Positions 56,487 through 64,000 of a stretch of DNA of 64,000 nt are shown here, piece by piece (position 1 is the first letter of the stretch; each line of letters begins with the position of its first letter). The position numbers and the translations under genes were made by a program. Source of the DNA: Rhipidocladum racemiflorum (taxonomy: Eukaryota; Streptophyta; Magnoliopsida; Poales; Poaceae); assembly GCA_036346355.1 (NCBI GenBank), contig JAYEVF010000047.1:248001-312000 (forward strand). The letters run 5' to 3'. A model generated the notes under the pieces. That model was not told where the DNA came from, made no database searches, and saw only the letters and a program-made list of their open reading frames with translations.

Positions 56487-57414
56487 TGATGAGGACATCA
56501 CTACCATGGATACGGCCATACTTACAAACCCAATGGAAACCAACAATATCATACAAGGGCCAATTACTCGAGCTCGGGCCACGACAATTCAATTACCAGG
56601 TGAATCGTTCCTCGGGCTGCATACAAATAATTTAATGAATGGAATGCTATTTAATCCTTGTGATGATTTTATTGTCCTTAGGAACCAAGGAGAAGGACTC
56701 CCAAACGTCAAGCATGAAGCCAATTCTTCCGGTGCACAAGTTCAACTCGGATTCGGCCTCCGGGACAGCACCAACTTCAAACGACCATAACTTTTGATCC
56801 ACAAGGGTGTTTGAGGTCTATGAGTACTGGTTGGAAAGGTTTCGACGTCCTCTTTCCAACGGATCCGACCCCATCCCCAAATTCCGTCCGAGTCAACGGG
56901 AATCTGCAGAACAATTGGCGTCACTTTTCCAAATCGAGAAGACTTGGGCTTTGGGCCTTGTAATAGAGTTGTAGTTGGTATCCTACTGCTTTGGACGTGT
57001 TTCCCACGCCCCTACCTCTTATAAATAGCCAGACATCGGCTCCTTAGGGTTTTGGGTTTTATTTGATTAGTTTAGCCAAGTGCAAACTTGATCCTGCGAG
57101 TTGTGCTGGACAGCCACCTTGTCAAGATCGTCAATAAGACTCCACTTTGTTTCGCTTCCAGTTTTATCCGCAATTTCAGATTGCTTATCCTATTGTTCTT
57201 GCTTGTTCTTCGGTTGCTTGCAGGAATTGAACCTCGTGTTCAGGTTGATCGTGCCCACGGCAAGATCAATAACCCGCTGGAGTTGGTTTAGCGATTGCTA
57301 AGGCGCATCGTCGTCGTACGGTGTAGTCGGATCATCAAAGTCGACTCTAACAAATCGATCGTGTGTTTCTCATCGAAAGATCGGGACACCCATAGTGCCA
57401 TCACGGCGCCATCA
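56487..57414 (+). repeat. 3' LTR of CRM element C (928 bp), with CR tail
   Basis: Same ends as the 5' LTR. Differences from it: an extra C near 56580, a missing G near 56609 and two extra C near 57232 and 57256. The CR-type tail GPITRARA is in frame at 56506-56590 and then shifted; the tail stops at 56790. Confidence 0.95.
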
Positions 57415-58025
57415 ACGAGGAGGCTCGCGCCCAGGAGGAAGCGGAAAAACTTCCAGGCCCCGTGCCCGTCCAAGGAGAAGAAACCGTCTCGGAGGACCCC
57501 ACCGAGCTGTTCCAGGAAGGGTTGGAGGCCCGGCTTCATTGGGTAAGCTTTCTTGATGCTCTGGTTCTTGTTTAGTAAGATCAGGGGTAATACTGCCGTG
57601 CAGGTGTTAGAAGCCACCATGGAGGACTTCCGTGCTGCGACCGTCCCGCCGAAAGTCGTTGCTAAGCACCACGCCGAGCAAGATGCGAGGATCGCGGAGC
57701 TCGAGCATCTGGTTGCCAGGCTGAAGGCATCTGAAGCGGAGATCCGGCACAAGATGGAGGAGTCCTTGCTGGTCCTCAAGGAGCGGCTCGACCAGAGCGA
57801 GCATGCGAGGTCGGGCCTTGAGGCGGCGGTGGTCAAGCTGCGGGACTCCCTTCAGAGTGCCGAAGGACGATCGATCAGCACGGGGAGGAGTCCAGACGGC
57901 TTCGCCAGGCGGCTGCCGACGGTCGGGAAGCTCGTCGGCAGGTGCTCGACCTCGAGTCCGAGCTTGACTCCGTGCGGGAGGAGCTTGCCGCTCTTCAGGG
58001 GGAGAAGCGTGCCGGTTGTTTTTAG
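57415..58025 (+). pseudogene. Antisense gene in Tat element, 3' part
   Basis: After the ACGAG duplication the reading continues in phase from the 49524 side (VDEEARAQEEAEKL at the rejoined site). Exons are 57420-57542 and 57604-58025, with a 61-bp intron (GTAAGCTTTC...GTGCAG, phase 0). The last exon encodes a long coiled coil (LEATMEDFRAATVPPKVVA, then heptad-rich sequence). A frame shift near 57880 moves the coiled coil to another frame, which ends at TAG 58023-58025. The gene converges on the integrase stop at 58641. Confidence 0.7.
57543..57603 (+). other. Predicted intron of the antisense gene
   Basis: GTAAGC donor and CTGCCGTGCAG acceptor, 61 bp, phase 0. It is short for a plant intron but has canonical borders. 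Confidence 0.55.
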
Positions 58026-58640
58026 TTATGTTGATCTCTTCGAGCTTTACCTGTAAAACCTGAGTTTCATGTTAAAACAAGAACTACTTGTATATATTAG
58101 ATGCCCTTCCGTTTTGGACTCGAAGCACTGACGTGCTTCTAGCGCTAGGGGATGGGAAGTAAGCCCAGATCGTTCTAGGTCGTAGTCACACGGTGCCTGT
58201 ATAGCCCCCCACCGTCAACGGAGGTCGCGGATGTAGCTTGCGAGTGCGACCTCGTTGGCGGGAGAGCCCCGGGAGACTAACGACCAAGTAACGAACCTTG
58301 TCGTATGGCCTCCGGATACAAAAATATCCATACCGTGCGTCGGCCGACCTATGCTCGGAACCATCCGAAGGGGTGTCCGTGCGATTCGTTTTCCTGCGGC
58401 GAAGACTTGCCACGGGAGGGTGATCGTTTTATAAGGACGGGAGCCCCTGAGGTCGAGCTCGGTGGCCCGGCGTTAGGCGGTCTTTTTTTCGTCCGTCGGC
58501 GTCATGACGACCGGGTTCGCTTTTCTTTTTTCCTTGGTCGAGACCGGGCTGGGCTAATGGATCTCTCTTCGGGGTGAAAAGAAAACGGGGGCGATCCAAG
58601 TTGCCGAATTTTTTTTATTAATAATTTTTTATATGGTGAA
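58026..58640. other. Spacer between the antisense gene and Tat integrase
   Basis: About 600 bp between two convergent coding regions. GC-rich in its middle, with AT-rich ends (58040-58100 and 58605-58640) that could serve as polyadenylation regions. Open frames on either strand here have no recognised domain. Confidence 0.5.
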
Positions 58641-59590
58641 CTAAATATAGAACTTACGCAGTTGGTCGATGTTCCAAGTGCTGGCTAGTTCTCGACCATC
58701 TTCCATCGCGAGGCGGACAGCCCCCGGGCGTGCTGTTGAGACGACCGTGTAAGGACCCTCCCATCTCGGCGTTAGCTTGTTAGCCTTTGACAGGTCTTGG
58801 ACCCGTCGCAGAACGAGATCACCGATATGTAAGGTCCTTGGTCGTACCGATTTAGCAGCGTGCCTGCGGATAGCTTGCAGGTAAACCGCGGATTGCAGCA
58901 GAACCCGTTCGCGAGTCGCTTCCGCGAGGTCGAGGTCGAGAAGGCGCTCGCCTTCTGTGTCGGTGTCATCGGCTACATTCACCCTTGGGGATCCCAGGAC
59001 GACCTCGGCCGGTAGGACAGCTTCCGCACCATACACGAGCTGAAAGGGGGTCTCACCCGTAGCTCGGCTCGTCGTGGTGCGGACCGACCAGAGGACGGGA
59101 GGTAGCTCGTCCACCCAGGCTTGACCATGCTGATCGAGGCTCTTGAAGACTCTCTTTTTGACCCCTTGGATAATCTGCCCGTTCGCGCGCTCGGCCGCCC
59201 CATTGCTCTGCGGGTGGGCCACGGACGCGAAGCATATCTTGGTCCCGACCTCCTCGCAATAAGCCTGAAACAGCTCGCTTGTGAACTGAGTGCCGTTGTC
59301 TGTGATGAGGCGACTCGGAACGCCGAAGCGGGTCACTATGTTATTGCGGAAGAACCTTTTAGCCGCCTGTGCCGAGATGGTCGACACAGGCTCGGCCTCG
59401 ATCCATTTAGTGAAGGTGTCGATTGCGACGAACAGGTGTTTACAACCCTTCCTTCCCCTGGGAAATGGTCCGAGTATGTCGATGCCCCAAACCGAGAACG
59501 GCCAGGTCAGGGGCATGGTCTGTAGTGCATATGCCGGCTGATGGACTTTCCGAGCATGGAACTGGCAAGATCGGCAGGAGGTTACTATTG
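58641..59590 (-). pseudogene. Tat-type integrase, N-terminally truncated
   Basis: On the minus strand the frame begins in the zinc finger (CRSCQFHARKVHQPA, second cysteine pair only), then the core with FSVWGIDILGPFP, TKWIEAEPV, LITDNGTQFTS and HPQSNGAAERANGQI, giving the D, D and E catalytic residues. The C-terminal part has GDLVLRRVQDL and WEGPYTVV, and the stop follows STWNIDQLRKFYI. The core is uninterrupted for more than 300 codons. The open frame starts upstream inside a CRM LTR, which is an artefact of the insertion at 59591. RT, RNase H and gag are absent. Confidence 0.9.
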
Positions 59591-60157
59591 TGATGAGGAC
59601 ATCACTACCATGCATACGGCCATGCCTACAAATCCAATTGAAGCCAACAATGTAATACAAGGGCCAATCACTCGAGCTCGCGCGCGACAATTCAATTACC
59701 AGGTGAATGCATTCCTCGGGTTGCATACAAATAATTTAATGAATGGAATGCTATTTAATCCTCGTGATGATTTTATTGTCCTTAGGAACCATGGAGAAGG
59801 ACTCCCAAACGTCAAGCATGAAGCCAATTCTTCCGGTGCACAAGTTCAACTCGGATTCGGCCTCCAGGACAGCACCAACTTCAAACGACCATAACTTTTG
59901 ATCCACAAGGGTGTTTGAGGTCTATGAGTACTGGTTGGAAAGGTTTCGACGTCCTCTTTCCAACGGATCTGGCCCCATCTCCAAATTCCTTACGAGTCAA
60001 CGGGAATCTGCAAAACAATTGGCGTCACTTTTCCAAATCGAGAAGACGTGGGCTTTGGGCCTTGTAATAGAGTTGTAGTTGGTATCCTACTGCTTTGGAC
60101 GTGTTTCCCACGCCCCTACCTCTTATAAATAGCCAGACATCGGCTCCTTAGGGTTTT
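59591..60157 (+). repeat. CRM LTR fragment (5' part)
   Basis: It opens TGATGAGGACATC, matches the LTR of element C through the TATAAATAG box at about 60124, and stops at GGGTTTTG, where reversed satellite begins with TTCCAAACATGCC. The junction has a short shared TTTG/TT stretch. The remaining LTR and any internal part are lost. Confidence 0.85.
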
Positions 60158-62650
60158 GTTCCAAACATGCCGAATTAACTTCATATATGCCCAAGCACAT
60201 TTCGGCATGCGTTTTGAATCTTTATGAGTCGTGTGAAACATTCCTCCGCGACGAGTACTGTATGGTGCAATGATTTTCACAAGAAAACGACGCATAAGAT
60301 GAAGCTGAGTGTCAATCAACCAGAATGGACTTCATGTCTGCCTAGCTCATTTTAGCAAGCCATTTGGGCTAATCCGTGTCGGTGCGAAACCTACACGACA
60401 ATTGGTACTACAAGTCACGTTCGTACCAGAACGAGTACGAAAAGAAAGCTTGCGGCAGACACCCCGAATAGCGTTCATGTGTGCGCCTAAGCTCATTTCG
60501 GCATGCATTTCTGTTGCATCCGGGTCGGTGCAAAACATTTCTCCGCGATAGGTGCCAACGGGTACTGCAAGCTGCGTGCGTATCAAAACGATGCACGAAA
60601 GGAAAATGTAGGCCAAACTGCGCGAGTGGACTTTCCATGCACTGCTGCTACAGTTCTTCATTCGTTTCGAATACGTCCGAGTGAGTGTGGAAACATGGCT
60701 CCGCGACGGGTCGCAAGGTGTTCTGCAAGCTGCGTCCGGACGGAAACGATGCACGAAAGGAAAATTGGTGTCAAACTCCCCGAATGGACTTCATATATGC
60801 CCTATCCCATTTCGACAAGCATTTCGAGTACGTCCGAGTCGATGCGAAATATTCATGCACGATGGGTCCCTAATGGTACTGTAAACTACACGCGTACCAA
60901 AACGGTGCACGAAATAAAACTTCGCTCCAATCGTGCCGAATGAACTTCATATTTGCCCAAGCACATTCCGGCATGCATTTCGAGTCCGTCCGAGTTGTTG
61001 TGAAACATTTCTCCGCGATGAGCACGAACGAATACAACAAGCGGCGCCCGTTCGAAAACGTTGCACGAAATGAAACTGAGTGCCAAACACATCGAGTGGA
61101 ATTCATATGTGCTCCCACTCATTTCGGCATGCATTTTGAAAATGTCCGAGTCGGTGTCAAATGTTCCACCACGACGGGTTCCCACGGGTAATAAAAGCTG
61201 ATTACAAACGAAACCGATGAACGAAACAGAACCGAGTGCAAATCACCCTGAAAGAACTTACGATGTTTGCTAGTGCTTTTCATCATTTGTATCGAATCCA
61301 CTCGAGTAGGTCTGAAACATTCCTCCACGACGTGTCCCAACGGTCACTGCAGCGGAAGCCATTCGAAAATGAAAATGATGCACGAAATGACACATTGTGG
61401 CGAACACTACGCACGCCGAAAATGATGCACGAAATGGAACATTATGGCAAGCACCGTACACGCTGCAACCTAGCACGCCAAAATGAAACACTTCGGCAAG
61501 AAACGAAAACGGTGAACGAAATGAAGCCGGGTGCCAAACACACCGAATGCAATTCATATGTGTTGTAACTCATTTAGGCATGCATTTCGAATCCGTCCGA
61601 GTCGCCGTGAAATATTCCACAACGACGAGTTCTTAAGCTGAAAAAATCGAAAGCGATGCACGAAACTAAACTGAGTGCCAAACACCCAGAATTAACTTAC
61701 GATGTTAAGCATGCGTTTCAGCAAAATTCTGCACTAATTTTGAATACGTCCGAGTGAGTGCGAAACATCCCCCCGCGACGGGTCACAAGGGGTACTGCAA
61801 GCTACGTCCGAACGAAAACGATGCACGAAACGAAACTCGGTGTCAAACTCCCCGAATGGGCTTCATATGCGCCCCAGCCCGATTCAGCAAGCATTTTGAG
61901 TACGACCGGCTCGAAGCGAAACATTCATGCACAATGGGTCCCTAATGGTAATGTAAACTACAAGCGTACTAGAATGGTGCAAAAAACAAAACATTGTTCC
62001 AAACATGCCGAATGAACTTCATATATGCCCAAGCACATTTCGGCATGCGTTTTGAATCTTTACGAGTCGTGTGAAACATTCCTCCGCGACGAGTACTGTA
62101 TGGTGCAAGGATTTTCACAAGAAAACGACGCATAAGATGAAGCTGAGTGTCAATCAACCAGAATGGACTTCATGTCTGCCTAGCTCATTTTAGCAAGCCA
62201 TTTGGGCTCCGCGACGGGTCGCAAGGTGTTCTGCAAGCTGCGTCGGGACGGAAACGATGCACGAAAGGAAAATTGGTGTCAAACTCCCCGAATGGACTTC
62301 ATATATGCCCTATCCCATTTCGACAAGCATTTCGAGTACGTCCGAGTCGATGCGGAATATTCATGCACGATGGGTCCCTAATGGTACTGTAAACTACACG
62401 CGTACCAAAACGGTGCACGAAACGAAACTTCGTTCCAATCGTGCCGAATGAACTTCATATTTGCCCAAGCACATTCCGGCATGCATTTCGAGTCCGTCCG
62501 AGTTGTTGTGAAACATTTCTCCGCGATGAGCACGAACGAATACAACAAGCGGCGCCCGTTCGAAAACGTTGCACGAGATGAAACTGAGTGCCAAACACAT
62601 CGAGTGGAATTCATATGTGCTCCCACTCATTTCGGCATGCATTTTGAAAA
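60158..62650 (-). repeat. Satellite, reverse orientation
   Basis: Same HOR in reverse orientation. The reversed marker ends near 60409. At 62208 the sequence jumps from CATTTGGGCTC to CGCGACGGGTCGC, skipping about 335 bp (two monomers) of the HOR order. It ends inside a monomer at GCATTTTGAAAA, where the next element begins. Confidence 0.95.
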
Positions 62651-64000
62651 TGTAACACCCCTTAAAACTAAACTGTTGAACAAGAAAAAAAAATTCGACA
62701 GCATGTCCCCTAAAACAGGACAATACGGAAGCAATTCATGATAAGCAAATCAAACAGAAATAATAACATGACATCAATACTAGCGACAACAAGTCTAATC
62801 CATCCAGGAATCAACCAAAGACATAACACACCTCTAAAGGAGCAGACCATAAACGAACAAGTTTAACGGGACAACAATGGGTCTAAGTGTAATCAAAATT
62901 CAGCAAGCTAATGCATTAATTAAAACACTGGTTCATGAGAGTTGTGATGACATTCGAAGATTTATTGTGTTGCTAGCCCACCCTTCATGCTTACGTCTCA
63001 TGCACGCTACCTGAAAACATCAAACAGCAAGAAGTGAGATTGGGTAATCTCAGCAAGCGGAACAATTAGTACATAAACACTTCCATCATGAATTTAACAT
63101 ACTACAAGCCTCACATTCAATACCACAACATAGATTCCCACAACCTCAGTAGAATGCTCATGATTGTGCACATGCTTATGCCATGATCCTCCTCACCGTG
63201 CCCTTTCTCAGGAACACACGGTGTTGTACCGGTACGGTCGCGCACGCTGGCGTCGACAAACTTCCAATGCATGAATATGCAGTTAATGCTTCATGCATGA
63301 ATTCATTCACAACTCTCCACATTGAGTCCACATGTTTGCATACCATCATATAACATGGATAGAAAACAAATAACACTGAGATGAACTATCTAGACAATTC
63401 AACAGGTAGACAACATCATTCTTCTCTTTACTCGTAATTCATAGTCAAAGCACCTCATCACAATGCTAATCTAAATATTGCAATCATCAAAGCAATTGAT
63501 TAAACCATGTATGTTTATTGTAATCGGAGGTTATAACGAAGGCAATGCAAAGAATGATGTATAGCTCAACCATAACACTACTTCCACTTGCCTTTACCGA
63601 CGTTGAAGACGATCTAGTTACGTCCAGAAGGGGCACCACCTGAACAAACAGTATTTCAGTACATAGCGACAACACAAAAGATCACGTAACTCGAACACGC
63701 GCTTCCTAACCCCCGTTCCCCTCTTAAATGCCGAAAACCCTAATCTGTCCGGGTTAAACAGCAGCAACCTCTCTTCACAATTTCGTATCTTTTTCTACAC
63801 AGATCCTAAAAATATAAAAAAATTACAGGAGCTAGATATTGACGAGATCTACAACTTTCATGAAGACCATAAATTTCAATTCCATTGTTAATTATGCCTA
63901 AACAGACGTCCAACACAGGGGACGAAATCTGTTTCCAGATTCTGTTCGTCAACTTCCAACAGAGATAACTCTCAGACCATCGTCCCAACAATTCTGAAAA
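62651..64000 (-). repeat. Partial LTR element opening TGTAACACCCC
   Basis: It begins TGTAACACCCC inside a satellite monomer. Read on the minus strand it looks like the 3' end of a long Ty3 LTR, with a transcribed-leader-like stretch (GATTAGGGTTTTCGGC type near 63735) and no coding domain. The first 200 bp share landmarks with 537-740. The other end is outside the window. GAAAA (62646-62650) is the expected target duplication. Short open frames in this stretch are not supported. Confidence 0.55.

Larger units (their letters stand above)
49525..57414 (+). mobile_element. CRM element C, complete autonomous-type copy
   Basis: It is 7890 bp with LTRs of 926 and 928 bp and a perfect ACGAG duplication (49520-49524 and 57415-57419). 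Primer site, leader, gag, protease, RT, RNase H, integrase, polypurine tract and CR tail are all present in order. The LTR pair shows four one-base indels and no base substitution by eye. Many frame breaks in gag-pol are single-base losses at homopolymers. It lies in an exon of the Tat antisense gene. Confidence 0.95.
45761..59590 (-). mobile_element. Tat-type Ty3 element with antisense gene, interrupted and 5' truncated
   Basis: On the minus strand the preserved parts are integrase (59590-58641), a region carrying an oppositely transcribed spliced gene (58025-46885, plus strand), a polypurine tract (46374-46361) and the 3' LTR (46360-45761). Everything upstream of integrase is lost at 59590, where a CRM LTR begins. 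CRM element C splits it at 49525-57414. High GC and very different base composition set it apart from the CRM elements. Layout matches Tat/Grande/Retand elements, which carry antisense ORFs between pol and 3' LTR. Confidence 0.85.

Noticed and set aside
58186..58577. Small frames in the spacer between integrase and the antisense gene
   Set aside because: There is no recognised domain and the strands overlap; better seen as untranslated ends.
1..64000. Search for host genes, tRNA, rRNA, telomere repeats
   Set aside because: No tRNA cloverleaf, rRNA block or TTTAGGG array was recognised, and all sizeable domains belong to retroelements. A tRNA-like string occurs only as 12-base primer sites.

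Overview
The window is plant nuclear DNA, most likely a grass centromere or pericentromere. No host protein gene, rRNA gene or tRNA gene is visible. Two things identify it. The first is a tandem satellite whose monomer is about 153 bp, a size typical of grass centromeric satellites. The second is a set of Ty3/gypsy retrotransposons of the CRM (centromeric retrotransposon) clade. These share the initiator-tRNA-Met primer site, LTRs opening TGATGAGGACATC, and a polyprotein that runs through the polypurine tract into the 3' LTR to end in a CR-type motif (GPITRARAR). The clade assignment rests on motifs and recalled family features, not on a database search.

Layout. 1-9872 is a patchwork of broken retroelements: non-autonomous CRM pieces (gag and CR tail, no pol), a decayed Tat-lineage Ty3 element (RT, RNase H, second RNase H), a chimeric CRM-LTR/TRIM insertion with a matching target duplication, and a 1.9-kb LTR-like insertion carrying 63-bp palindromic repeats. 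9873-20863 is satellite in forward orientation, organised as a higher-order repeat (HOR) of about 1.84 kb (12 monomers). At about 20,863 the array flips and 20864-24577 is in reverse orientation. 24578-37562 is a 5'-truncated plus-strand CRM element (B) carrying a complete minus-strand CRM element (A, 26910-34535, duplication CCAGG) and a 256-bp TRIM-like solo LTR (duplication GGTGG). 37563-41361 is reverse satellite with a clean solo CRM LTR (duplication GAGTC). 41362-45760 is a minus-strand non-autonomous CRM element with a 597-codon gag ORF. Its 5' LTR is cut by a minus-strand Tat-type element (45761-59590), which carries a spliced gene on its antisense strand. A complete plus-strand CRM element (C, 49525-57414, duplication ACGAG) sits inside that antisense gene. 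59591-60157 is a truncated CRM LTR, 60158-62650 is reverse satellite, and 62651-64000 is part of another LTR element.

How it fits together. The satellite is the substrate. CRM elements entered it and each other repeatedly in both orientations, and recombination left solo LTRs, internal-LTR-internal tandems, truncations and inversions. At least four CRM LTR variants are present. The gag-only elements probably move using Pol from autonomous CRM elements with similar LTRs. Element C has LTRs differing only by single-base indels in the comparison made by eye, so it is very young; its broken reading frames lie mostly at homopolymers, so residual sequencing error is a real possibility.
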